From UBA1822 sp963615055 (GTDB lineage Bacteria; Bacillota; Negativicutes; Veillonellales; Dialisteraceae), in NCBI GenBank assembly GCA_963615055.1, contig CAVEFO010000010.1, forward strand, positions 1-39,724: 39,724 nucleotides of DNA, written 5' to 3'. The position numbers were made by a program, and so were the translations under genes. Positions 6,503 to 13,557 of the stretch are shown here, piece by piece (the stretch's first letter is position 1; each line of letters starts with the position of its first letter). The notes beneath the pieces were generated by a model. It had not been told where the DNA came from, searched no databases, and saw only the letters and a program-made list of their open reading frames with translations.

Positions 6503-7987
6503 ATGCACTACCAAGGAGAAATCGGAATCATTTTGGCCTTCTGTCTGTATCTTGCCGTCATGATGGCGATTGGCGTTTATTACTCCCGGAAACAAAAAAA
6601 TCTCTCGCAATACATTTTGGGCGACCGCAAGCTCGGCCCCTGGCTCACCTCCATGAGCGCGGAAGCGTCCGATATGAGCGGCTGGATGCTGATGGGGCTC
6701 CCCGGCTTTGCGTATCTCCACGGCCTCTCCGCCGTCTGGACGAGCGTCGGCCTCATCGTCGGCACATGGCTGAATTGGCTTTTCATTTCCAAACGCCTTC
6801 GCACCTACTCCGAGATTTCCGGAAACAGCCTCACGATCCCCGATTATCTTTCCAATCGTTTCGAAGATAACAAAAGCGGCCTGCGCCTTCTCTGCGCCGT
6901 GTGCATTCTGATTTTCTTCATTATCTACACCTCGTCGGGCTTCGTCGCGGCCGGGAAACTCTTCAATACCATTTTTGACATTCCCTACACGACCGCCCTT
7001 TTCATCGGCGCTTTCGTCGTCATTTTCTATACATTCCTCGGTGGATTTTCCGCAGTGTGCTGGACGGATTTCATTCAAGGTACGATGATGTTCTTCACCG
7101 TTCTCTACATTCCCGTCGCCGCCTCCATTGCCTTGGGCGGCGCGACGCCCACACTCTCGGCGCTCTCTGCCGAAGGGGCCGATTTCTTCTCGCTCTTCCC
7201 CGATTCCGCCGGCGGTATGATGAATACGATTATGTTCGTCTCCTCCATCGGCTGGGGGCTCGGCTATTTCGGACAGCCGCACATTCTCGTCCGTTTCATG
7301 GCCATCAGCGATGCGAAAGAGCTCAAGAAATCCACAAATATCGCCATGAGCTGGGTGATCATTTCCCTCTTCTGCGCCATCGCCATCGGCGTCGTCGGGA
7401 AAGCGTATCTGGCGACTCCTTTGGAAAATGCCGATGCGGAGCGCGTCTTTATCATCATGGCATCCGATTTGGCCTCGCCCTTCTTCACGGGGCTCATCTG
7501 GTCGGCGGTTCTCGCGGCCATTATGAGCACCGCCTCTTCGCAGCTTCTCGTCACGGCGTCGGCTGTTTCCCGCGATATGTACCATCCCTTCCATCCGCAC
7601 GCGAGCCAAAAGGAACTCCTGCTCGTTTCCCGCGCGACCGTGCTCGCCATTTCCGCCTGCGCGCTCTATCTAGCCGCCGATCCGAACAGTTACATTTTCC
7701 AAATTGTCTCCTACGCGTGGGCCGGTTTCGGCGCGTGCTTCGGACCGGTCATGCTTCTTTCGCTCTACTGGAAACGAATGACCCTTCGCGGCGCATATGC
7801 CGGGATTATCACGGGCGGCGTGATCGTCCTCATCTGGAAACATTTCGCATGGTTCGGTCTCTACGAGCTCGTCCCCGGTTTCCTTCTCGCCACCCTCGCC
7901 ATCATCGCCGTCTCCCTTGCCGACAAAGAACCGTCGGAAACGATCCAAAAAGAATTTGACGAAGCCATTGCATTGAGTAAAAAATGA
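6503..7987 (+). CDS. putP: Sodium/proline symporter
   Basis: Na+-coupled uptake of L-proline across the inner membrane, a member of the solute:sodium symporter (SSS) family. The 494-residue product has about 13 hydrophobic segments. The first helix is followed by YILGDRKLGPWLTSMSAEASDMSGWMLMGLPG, the signature around TM2 that includes Na+ and substrate positions. Later family segments are SIGWGLGYFGQPHILVRFMA and SAVLAAIMSTASSQLLVTASAVSRDMY. Length matches PutP. ATG 6503 has AAGGA 6 bases upstream. It is monocistronic, divergent from the methyltransferase operon, and followed by 456 bases of non-coding DNA with tandem repeats. No proline catabolic gene is in the window. Confidence 0.94.
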   Translation: MHYQGEIGIILAFCLYLAVMMAIGVYYSRKQKNLSQYILGDRKLGPWLTSMSAEASDMSGWMLMGLPGFAYLHGLSAVWTSVGLIVGTWLNWLFISKRLRTYSEISGNSLTIPDYLSNRFEDNKSGLRLLCAVCILIFFIIYTSSGFVAAGKLFNTIFDIPYTTALFIGAFVVIFYTFLGGFSAVCWTDFIQGTMMFFTVLYIPVAASIALGGATPTLSALSAEGADFFSLFPDSAGGMMNTIMFVSSIGWGLGYFGQPHILVRFMAISDAKELKKSTNIAMSWVIISLFCAIAIGVVGKAYLATPLENADAERVFIIMASDLASPFFTGLIWSAVLAAIMSTASSQLLVTASAVSRDMYHPFHPHASQKELLLVSRATVLAISACALYLAADPNSYIFQIVSYAWAGFGACFGPVMLLSLYWKRMTLRGAYAGIITGGVIVLIWKHFAWFGLYELVPGFLLATLAIIAVSLADKEPSETIQKEFDEAIALSKK

Positions 7988-8443
7988 GGGGCGCGGCTTT
8001 AGTATTTCTTTCCCATTGCGGCAAAGCCACGAAAACCGACTGCTGCCGATGAGTGGCTCGGCTTGATTCCTTTTCTGCTTTTTCGGCATTTGAAAGAAAA
8101 ACTTTCTGCAGATAGAAATGAGGCGCTTTCTCATTCCTGTCAGTACTAAGGTCGTCATTATTTATGCCGCAAAAGCTAAGTCCGCCAAAATTTTGCCCCT
8201 CATCGCTATCAACAGAAAGCACTTTACCACCCGTGGCGCTCAAAGGAAAAAATCCCGAAAGCTTAGCCCCTCATCTCTATCAGCAGAAAGCACTTTACCC
8301 CCTTTGGCGCTCGATGGAAAAAATCCCGAAAGCTTGGCCCCTCATCTCTATCACCAGAAAGCACTTTGCCACCCGTGGCGCCCGAAGGAAAAATTCCGAT
8401 AGCTAGGCCCCTCATCTCCCATTCATTTCAAAAAGAGGCATAT
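7988..8443. other. 456-base non-coding stretch containing a tandem repeat block
   Basis: The stretch separates putP from the amidase gene. Its right half is made of the 71-bp tandem repeats at 8195-8420. Open frames across it are not genes: the repeat unit is not a multiple of three, so each copy is read in a different frame and no ribosome site or family signature appears. I see no convincing intrinsic terminator for putP. Confidence 0.65.
8195..8420. repeat. 71-bp tandem repeats, three copies plus a 14-base partial
   Basis: Units begin GCCCCTCAT at 8195, 8266, 8337 and 8407, giving lengths of 71, 71 and 70 plus a partial fourth copy. Each unit reads GCCCCTCATCKCTATCA, then CAGAAAGCACTTT, then a CGTGGCGC/TTTGGCGC segment, then GGAAAAAATCCCGAAAGCTT. 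Copies differ by a few substitutions, so they are not an assembly artefact of identical sequence. Relatives of the first half occur singly near 10185, 11730 and 29855. The last partial copy ends about 24 bases before the amidase start. Confidence 0.9.
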
Positions 8444-9532
8444 ATGAAACGATTTTTTACCGTCCTACTTCCATTTCTTTTTACATTCGCACTCTTTACC
8501 TTTGCTGACGCAGCGAACGTGACCGGCATTTCTTGGGCTGCCCGGACAGATGCTTCAATTCCTTTTGTCCGCATCGTCCTCGACGTATCCGCCCCCGTAA
8601 CAGCCGACGTCACCGTTTCCAAAGACGGGAAAGCCGTGTACGTCTCCCTCCCCGACTCCACCGTTTCCAAAAACGTCGATTCTTCCTACACGATTGGAAA
8701 ACAAAATACGGAGACCTTCACCCTCTCTTCCGCAGACGGCGATGTCAAGACCTGCGTCCGCCTCTCCCGCGCCCTGACGAAAAAAGAAATTAAAGTTTTC
8801 TCCTTAAAGCCCGATACCAAAGCGGGACGCCCGAATCGCCTCGTCATTGATATTCCGTCGCGCAGCCAAGATACCGCATCTACCGTTTCCTCTTCCTCCG
8901 AGGCCAAAACGACCGCCGACACGGCCGGCAACTATGCTAAGAAAATTTTGAAAGGAAAAATCATTTGCATCGATCCCGGCCACGGCGGCGCGGACGTCGG
9001 TGCAATTGGCACGCTGAACGGCAAAAAATATTACGAAAAAGACATCAATATGGCCATTGCCAAGCCGCTCCGCGACCTGCTCAAAGCCGCCGGCGCCAAA
9101 GTCATCATGACCCACTCGACCGACAAAGATGTCTACGCGCCCTACGCCGACGACGTCAAAGAACTCCAAGCGCGCTGCGACATCGCCAATAAAGCCGGCG
9201 CCGATGCCTTCGTTTCCATTCACATCGATTCCTTTTCAAACAGCGCCATCGACGGCACGACCGTTTACTACAACCCGAAAACGTCAAAGGACCTCATCCT
9301 CGCACAGCGTATCCACTACGCCATCATCAATAATCTCGCCATCCCGGACCGCGGCGTCCGCGCGAACGACCTCTATGTGAATGTACACACGAAAATGCCC
9401 TCCGTCCTCGTGGAAATGGGATTCATCTCCAATTCGCACCGCCTGAAAATGCTCACCTCGTCTTGGGGGGCCAAATCCATCGCGAACAGTCTCTACGAAG
9501 GCCTCCTCGACTATTTCGCCCAAATTTCCTAA
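8444..9532 (+). CDS. Secreted N-acetylmuramoyl-L-alanine amidase (AMIN + Amidase_3)
   Basis: Cleaves the amide bond between N-acetylmuramic acid and the stem peptide of peptidoglycan. The 362-residue product has a signal peptide (MKRFFTVLLPFLFTFALFTF, cut probably near ADA at 21-23) and an AMIN-type domain (about 26-138) that targets the division site or wall. A Ser/Thr-rich linker (141-163) leads to a zinc Amidase_3 domain (171-361). Zinc ligands and catalytic residues are visible: H180 in IDPGHGG, E198 in YYEKDIN, H260 in SIHIDSF, E324 in LVEMGFISN. ATG 8444 has AGAGG upstream; the frame is open further left but only through repeat DNA. It is followed after 9 bases by a lipoprotein gene. 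The amidase would act in the periplasm, consistent with daughter-cell separation. Confidence 0.93.
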   Translation: MKRFFTVLLPFLFTFALFTFADAANVTGISWAARTDASIPFVRIVLDVSAPVTADVTVSKDGKAVYVSLPDSTVSKNVDSSYTIGKQNTETFTLSSADGDVKTCVRLSRALTKKEIKVFSLKPDTKAGRPNRLVIDIPSRSQDTASTVSSSSEAKTTADTAGNYAKKILKGKIICIDPGHGGADVGAIGTLNGKKYYEKDINMAIAKPLRDLLKAAGAKVIMTHSTDKDVYAPYADDVKELQARCDIANKAGADAFVSIHIDSFSNSAIDGTTVYYNPKTSKDLILAQRIHYAIINNLAIPDRGVRANDLYVNVHTKMPSVLVEMGFISNSHRLKMLTSSWGAKSIANSLYEGLLDYFAQIS

Positions 9533-9541
9533 GGAGAAACC

Positions 9542-10054
9542 ATGAAGAAACATATCCTTGCCGCACTCGCCCTCTCACTCCTCCTCCCTCTTTCCGGCTG
9601 CCTCAATGAAAAACAAGCGCCGCCGCAAAAGCAAGAGGCAACAACCCAATCGCTCACCAAGCAAGGCCCCGTCGTCCTCTATCTTCCCACCGAAGACGGC
9701 ACCGACGTCCTGCCAAAGACGCTCGCCATCACCTATGAAACGACCGACCCCGCGCGCGTCCTGACCGAACTTTTAGCCGCCGACCGCGCCGCGACCTATC
9801 CGCTTTTCCCGGAAAATCTCACCGTCCGCTCCGTCACCGTCAAGGACGGCATTGCGACCGTCGATTTCTCCCGTGCGCTGCAAAATCTGGCAAGCGGACA
9901 GACGACGGAAAACCTTTTCATCGCCTCCGTCGTGAATACCCTCACCGAATACCCGACCGTCACCGGCGTCCGTTTCACCATAGAAGGCGCCCCCATCCAA
10001 ACCCATTCCGGCCACTACGATATGACGCAAATTTTCAAGCGAACGGTCAAATAA
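9542..10054 (+). CDS. GerMN-domain lipoprotein
   Basis: The 170-residue product begins with a lipoprotein signal and lipobox LSGC with the modified cysteine at residue 20. After a short Gln/Ala-rich linker, residues about 45-165 form a GerMN (spore-germination GerM-like) domain, with TEDGTDVLPKTLAITYE, LTVRSVTVKDGIATVDFS and VRFTIEGAPIQTHSG. GerM in spore formers takes part in sporulation and germination; in other bacteria GerMN lipoproteins commonly sit next to amidases and are presumed to act on the envelope. The gene follows the amidase by 9 bases with AAGGAG as ribosome site, and a terminator follows, so the two form an operon. A partner role with the amidase is inference. Confidence 0.88.
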   Translation: MKKHILAALALSLLLPLSGCLNEKQAPPQKQEATTQSLTKQGPVVLYLPTEDGTDVLPKTLAITYETTDPARVLTELLAADRAATYPLFPENLTVRSVTVKDGIATVDFSRALQNLASGQTTENLFIASVVNTLTEYPTVTGVRFTIEGAPIQTHSGHYDMTQIFKRTVK

Positions 10055-10071
10055 CGGAAGACACGCAAGCA

Positions 10072-10109
10072 AAAGCGACAACCCTTTGAAAGAGTTGCCG
10101 CTTTTTTTG
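10072..10109 (+). terminator. Rho-independent terminator after the GerMN lipoprotein gene
   Basis: AAGCGACAAC and GTTGCCGCTT form a stem with one mismatch, followed by seven T. It starts 18 bases after the stop of the lipoprotein gene. Confidence 0.8.
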
Positions 10110-10117
10110 TCAGGCGC

Positions 10118-10176
10118 AAAATAGCTATTAGCTGTTAGCTGTTGGCTGTTGTTAGCTGTTGGCTAGCGGAACCGTT
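10118..10176. repeat. Degenerate tandem array of TTAGCTG/TTGGCTG heptamers
   Basis: Seven- to ten-base units TTAGCTG, TTAGCTG, TTGGCTG, TTG, TTAGCTG, TTGGCTA follow each other between the lipoprotein terminator and the permease terminator. Similar heptamer arrays (TTAGCAG/TGAGCAG) occur at 39607-39708. Non-coding. Confidence 0.65.
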
Positions 10177-10225
10177 TCCGTTTTCCCTCATCTCTGTCAT
10201 ACCAACCCTTTCACCGCCGGCGCCG

Positions 10226-10260
10226 CAAAAAAGAAAAGAGAGGCACCGCCATGCCCCTCA
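10226..10260 (-). terminator. Rho-independent terminator of the uracil permease gene
   Basis: On the minus strand GAGGGGCA and TGCCTCTC pair (one G-U) around a 6-base loop, followed by TTTTCTTTTTT. It begins 17 bases after the permease stop. The mismatch on the plus strand versus a wobble on the minus strand indicates minus-strand use. The T-run continues into GCGGCG, a phrase also found after two other terminators in this window. Confidence 0.82.
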
Positions 10261-10276
10261 GTTCTCAATTCCGATC

Positions 10277-11542
10277 TTATTCCTCGTTATCCAAATGCGT
10301 TTTTTCAAATACGAGGAAAACGAGCGAAAACACAATGGCGACGACGGTGGCGAGCCCCATGCCTTTGAGCTGGATCGGCCCTACGGCAATCGTCGCGCCC
10401 GACAAACCGGTGATCATCGTGACCGCCGTCAGAATTAAGTTTTTCGACTTTGTAAAATCCACATGTTTCTCGATGAACATCCGCAGACCGCTGGCCGCGA
10501 TGAAACCGAAGAGAAGAATGCAGACGCCACCCATGACGGGAGTCGGAATGCCGTGGATGAGAGCCGCGATTTTTCCGACAAAACTAAAGAGAATCGCAAA
10601 GCAAGCCGCGCCGCCGATCACAAAAGTGCTGTAAACGCCCGTGATAGCCATGACGCCCATGTTTTCCCCGTACGTCGTATTCGGTGTGGAACCCGCAAAG
10701 CCGGAGAGAACATTCGAAAGCCCGTCGGCGAAGAGAGAACGGTGCAGGCCGGGATCTTTGATCAGATCGCGCCCGACGATATCGCTCGTGACAAAAAGGT
10801 GTCCCAAATGTTCGGCCAAGACAACAAAGACGGCCGGCAAAATCATCATGATGGCCGAGAAATTGAAGCTCGGTTGATAGAATGTCGGAAACGCGAACCA
10901 CGGCGTCTCGGCGACGGGCGTGAAATCGACGACGCCCATAAAATAAGAGAGCACATAGCCGCTGATCACGCCGATCAGAATGGGAATGATCCCGATAAAT
11001 CCGCGCCCGAGCGTGCTGGCCAAAATCGTGACGACAAGGGTAAACGTCGAGATCATGATCGCCGTTTCATTTGTCATGCCCTGCGCCTCACCGGAATACC
11101 CGGCCATATTCATCGCCAGCGGCGCGAGTTCCAATCCGATGATGGCGACAATCGCACCCATCGCGGCCGGTGGGAAGAGGACATCGATCCATCCCGTGCC
11201 GATTTTGGAAACAAGGAGCGCAATCAGCATGAAACAAAGGCCAAAGGCGATGAAGCCTCCCTGCGCATCGCCATACGTCATCCCGGACGTCGCGCACACG
11301 GCCAGAACGGGAGAAATGAAAGCAAAGCTCGATCCCAGATAGGCGGGCAGTTTCCACTTACAAATCGCCAAATACAATAAAGTCCCGACACCGTTCATAA
11401 AAAGACAGGTGGCGGGATCGACATGAAGCAGAAACGGCACGAGCACCGTGGAGCCGAACATGGCAAACAAATGCTGCAACGCCAAAGGAATCGTCGGCAA
11501 AATCGGCAAACGTTCGTCCACATGGATGATTCTTCTTTGCAT
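10277..11542 (-). CDS. uraA: Uracil-xanthine permease (UraA/NCS2 family)
   Basis: Proton-coupled uptake of uracil (family also carries xanthine) through the inner membrane. The 421-residue product has about 12-14 hydrophobic segments. It begins RRIIHVDERLPILPTIPLALQHLFAMFGSTVLVPFLL, the UraA-type N-terminus. Family features include PAYLGSSFAFISPV in TM3, VVLAEHLGHLFVTSDIVGRD with the conserved glutamate, and STPNTTYGENMGVMAITGV, the NCS2 signature with a second conserved glutamate. ATG 11542 has GGGAGG 6 bases upstream; an in-frame start at 11563 lacks one. It has its own TTGCAT-17-TATAAT promoter and terminator. Uracil is the most likely substrate from the NTTYGEN-type signature. Confidence 0.93.
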   Translation of the reverse strand: MQRRIIHVDERLPILPTIPLALQHLFAMFGSTVLVPFLLHVDPATCLFMNGVGTLLYLAICKWKLPAYLGSSFAFISPVLAVCATSGMTYGDAQGGFIAFGLCFMLIALLVSKIGTGWIDVLFPPAAMGAIVAIIGLELAPLAMNMAGYSGEAQGMTNETAIMISTFTLVVTILASTLGRGFIGIIPILIGVISGYVLSYFMGVVDFTPVAETPWFAFPTFYQPSFNFSAIMMILPAVFVVLAEHLGHLFVTSDIVGRDLIKDPGLHRSLFADGLSNVLSGFAGSTPNTTYGENMGVMAITGVYSTFVIGGAACFAILFSFVGKIAALIHGIPTPVMGGVCILLFGFIAASGLRMFIEKHVDFTKSKNLILTAVTMITGLSGATIAVGPIQLKGMGLATVVAIVFSLVFLVFEKTHLDNEE

Positions 11543-11580
11543 GGTTTCCTCCCTCAAAATCAATTTACACTATCTCAAGT

Positions 11581-11609
11581 ATTATATGCAATTCGAAAGG
11601 GATATGCAA
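11581..11609 (-). promoter_or_regulatory. Promoter of the uracil permease gene
   Basis: On the minus strand TTGCAT (11604-11609) and TATAAT (11581-11586) are separated by 17 bases. The leader is only about 35 bases, which leaves no room for an RNA attenuator between promoter and gene. Confidence 0.78.
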
Positions 11610-11612
11610 ACA

Positions 11613-11638
11613 GAAAAAACAAGGCAAGATTTGCCTTG
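11613..11638 (-). terminator. Hairpin plus T-run just upstream of the permease promoter
   Basis: CAAGGCAA (11620-11627) and TTGCCTTG (11631-11638) form an 8-bp stem with a 3-base loop; on the minus strand TTTTTT follows. Being upstream of the permease -35 box, it can only stop transcription arriving from further upstream, so it is a second terminator behind the LysR gene, insulating the permease. Confidence 0.72.
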
Positions 11639-11776
11639 TGAATGAAAACAGTCAGAAATCAGCAATGAGCGATACAAGTGTCGCCTTCGGCGGCGATATT
11701 AAAAATGCGACGGAGCTGCTGCCGTTTTCCCCGGCTCATTCAGCAGAAAAGTTTTTACCGGAAACGCCGCAAAAAA

Positions 11777-11808
11777 AGAGAGTCTCCGCCGAGCCCCTCT
11801 CCGCTCTT
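11777..11808 (-). terminator. Terminator of the LysR regulator gene
   Basis: On the minus strand GAGAG...CTCTC (11797-11801 with 11778-11782) with an inner CTC/GAG stem is followed by seven T, starting about 10 bases after the LysR stop. The T-run leads into GCGGCGTTTCCGG, sequence shared with the dispersed repeat family. Confidence 0.65.
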
Positions 11809-11810
11809 CC

Positions 11811-12767
11811 TTATTGCGCAAGTGCCGTCGCGTCGCCGTGGGAAACCGTTTCCGAATCTTCTTCCTTTTCCATATCCGCCTCATAAATATGAAGAAGCGG
11901 ATTTTCTTGGAAGAATTGGCGCGCGTAATTGATGAAGGTCTGCACGGGCGTCGAAACCGTCATTGCGTTTTTGCAAATAAGATGGCTCGGGCGATAAATG
12001 GGATTTCCTTTCGTATCACGCAAAATCTCCCGATAGACGTGCGGCGCACATTTCGTGATCAAGTCTCCCGGAATCACGCAATGCCCCAGCCCCGCATTCA
12101 CGATTTCCACGCAGGTCAGGCAATCATCGACGCCCAGCATGAAATGCGGCGGATCTCCCACATTTTCCCGCCACCAGCGCGTACGCATCTCGTCCAAAGA
12201 CGAATCGGAACGGTACCGAATCGTCGGCTGCATGGCCAGCGTATTGTGATCGATTTTTCCGGCGGAAATGAGATACATCGGCGCGTTATCGAGCAGAATA
12301 TCCATTTCATCCCAATCCTGCTCCCCGCGGACAATCGCAAGCTGGATATCTTCTTTTTTTACCATTTTTGTCAGACGGTCACTCGCGCCCTGCGTCAGGG
12401 ATATTTCAATATCCGTATACAGATCCGCGAATCCCTTCAAAAGCGCCGGCATATGCGACTGCGTAAAGGAACGACTCGCCCCGATACGAAGCACGCCCGA
12501 CACCGTGCTGTTCTCGTGCATGACATAATTTTTCATGTCCTGATACTGCTGAAGCTCTTTTTCCGCATACGAAAAGAGCCGCATTCCCGCATCCGTGAAA
12601 TGCACGCCCTTATTCGTCCGAATGAAAAGCGGCACACCGATTTCTTTTTCCATCTGATCCAAACGATACGTCAGCGACGGCTGCGTCAAAAAAAGGCGCT
12701 TGGCCACTTTGTTGATGCTGCGCTCCTCGCGAAGGTAAATCAAAATTTTCCAGTCCGTATTGTTCAT
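11811..12767 (-). CDS. LysR-family transcriptional regulator
   Basis: The 318-residue protein has an N-terminal winged helix-turn-helix (about 3-62) with NKVAKRLFLTQPSLTYRLDQMEKEIG and LFIRTNKGVHFTDAG, the classic LysR recognition region. A linker helix (62-90) and a periplasmic-binding-like effector domain (about 93-300) follow; VLRIGASRSFTQSHMPALLKGF begins that domain. The ligand cannot be told from sequence. The last 20 residues are acidic (MEKEEDSETVSHGD). ATG 12767 is followed by a normal LysR N-terminus. The gene is divergent from a DUF308 membrane protein, with operator-like repeats between them, which suggests self-control and possibly control of the neighbour. Confidence 0.92.
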   Translation of the reverse strand: MNNTDWKILIYLREERSINKVAKRLFLTQPSLTYRLDQMEKEIGVPLFIRTNKGVHFTDAGMRLFSYAEKELQQYQDMKNYVMHENSTVSGVLRIGASRSFTQSHMPALLKGFADLYTDIEISLTQGASDRLTKMVKKEDIQLAIVRGEQDWDEMDILLDNAPMYLISAGKIDHNTLAMQPTIRYRSDSSLDEMRTRWWRENVGDPPHFMLGVDDCLTCVEIVNAGLGHCVIPGDLITKCAPHVYREILRDTKGNPIYRPSHLICKNAMTVSTPVQTFINYARQFFQENPLLHIYEADMEKEEDSETVSHGDATALAQ

Positions 12768-12791
12768 GATCTCAAGTCCCCTTTATCGCCA

Positions 12792-12804
12792 ATGACATTG
12801 TCAT
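12792..12804. promoter_or_regulatory. 13-base perfect palindrome in the LysR leader
   Basis: ATGACA-T-TGTCAT is a perfect palindrome about 25 bases before the LysR start and about 33 bases downstream of its -10 box. Location and symmetry fit an autoregulatory operator; this is inference. Confidence 0.4.
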
Positions 12805-12820
12805 CTGCTACGCTTGAAAT

Positions 12821-12874
12821 AAAAAATTTCTATATGATTATACCATAAAAATTTTCTATATGCAGAAATTTTTT
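12821..12874. promoter_or_regulatory. Promoter of the LysR gene within an 11-bp inverted repeat
   Basis: On the minus strand CTGCAT (12860-12865) and TATAAT (12837-12842, preceded by TGG as an extended -10) are 17 bases apart. AAAAAATTTCT (12821-12831) and AGAAATTTTTT (12864-12874) are exact reverse complements flanking that promoter. Inside, AATTTCTATATG and AATTTTCTATATG form a near-direct repeat. The arrangement is what a dimer-of-dimers LysR regulator would use at its own promoter. Confidence 0.6.
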
Positions 12875-12929
12875 ATAACAAAACCGTCTCACACGCCGGT
12901 ATAAAATCTTAGATATTTCCTCCGAATCA

Positions 12930-12938
12930 TGTTATAAT
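12930..12938 (+). promoter_or_regulatory. Extended -10 promoter of the DUF308 gene
   Basis: TGTTATAAT (TG-n-TATAAT) lies 35 bases before the start at 12974. The -35 region is poor (TTAGAT or TAGATA), consistent with activator dependence or extended -10 use. Confidence 0.6.
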
Positions 12939-12973
12939 ATGTATTATTATTATGAAACTGATAGGAGGTTCCC

Positions 12974-13492
12974 ATGCATTCCCTCTGGCTGATTTTATCC
13001 TCGGTATTCTTCGGCGTCGCCGGCGTCTATTTCTTCCTAAAACCGGAAATGGCGATGGAGATGGCGGCCATTTACGCGGGCGTTGCCATCTTTATGAGTG
13101 GCGTCTCGCAAATGATGCGGCATCTGACCGCGACGGCGGAAAACCGTTCCCTCCTCCGGCTCGTCATGGCGGGCGTCGATATTCTTTTCGGGCTCTGGCT
13201 GCTCTCTTCGGGAAATTGGCGCTGGCTCATTCTTTTTATGCCGTTCATGTTCGCGGCCTACATCCTGATGCGCGGAGGTATGCTCATTACATTTTATATG
13301 AAAAACAGAGATCGAATCCCCTCGCCTCACGTCTATCTCTTGGCAGCCATCGGACAAATCCTCGTCGGCGCGGCGATGTTCATGATGCCGCTCTTTGCGA
13401 TGAAACTTTTCATCTACGTCGCCGGCCTCGGTCTCCTCTGGTGCGGCTTCACGAATTTCACCGCTTGGAGGGAAATGCAATCACAGAATTGA
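12974..13492 (+). CDS. DUF308 (HdeD-like) membrane protein
   Basis: The 172-residue protein consists of six hydrophobic segments arranged as three pairs (about 3-21, 28-48, 58-77, 80-103, 116-138, 141-162). This matches the DUF308/HdeD family of small inner-membrane proteins; HdeD in Escherichia coli is linked to acid resistance at high cell density, but function elsewhere is unknown. Examples of segments are LWLILSSVFFGVAGVYFFL and VYLLAAIGQILVGAAMFMM. ATG 12974 is preceded by AGGAGGTTCCC. It is alone on its strand, divergent from the LysR regulator, and closed by a strong bidirectional terminator. No function should be assigned beyond a membrane protein possibly under LysR control. Confidence 0.85.
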   Translation: MHSLWLILSSVFFGVAGVYFFLKPEMAMEMAAIYAGVAIFMSGVSQMMRHLTATAENRSLLRLVMAGVDILFGLWLLSSGNWRWLILFMPFMFAAYILMRGGMLITFYMKNRDRIPSPHVYLLAAIGQILVGAAMFMMPLFAMKLFIYVAGLGLLWCGFTNFTAWREMQSQN

Positions 13493-13499
13493 ATGCAAT

Positions 13500-13549
13500 A
13501 AAAAAATCCCCGTTTCTCAAAATAATCCCTGAGAAATGGGGATTTTTGT
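13500..13549. terminator. Strong bidirectional terminator between DUF308 and heptosyltransferase genes
   Basis: AAAATCCCCGTTTCTCA (13503-13519) pairs with TGAGAAATGGGGATTTT (13530-13546) over 17 bp with one mismatch. T-runs follow on both strands. It serves the convergent DUF308 gene (plus) and the nrdR-heptosyltransferase run (minus). Confidence 0.92.
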
Positions 13550-13557
13550 TTCTTCAT

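Noticed and set aside
8118..8402. 94-codon frame over the tandem repeats
   Set aside because: The repeat unit is not divisible by three, each copy is read in another frame, and there is no ribosome site.
8195..8420. Possible CRISPR array
   Set aside because: Copies are contiguous 71-bp tandem units with no alternating unique spacers, and no cas gene is in the window.
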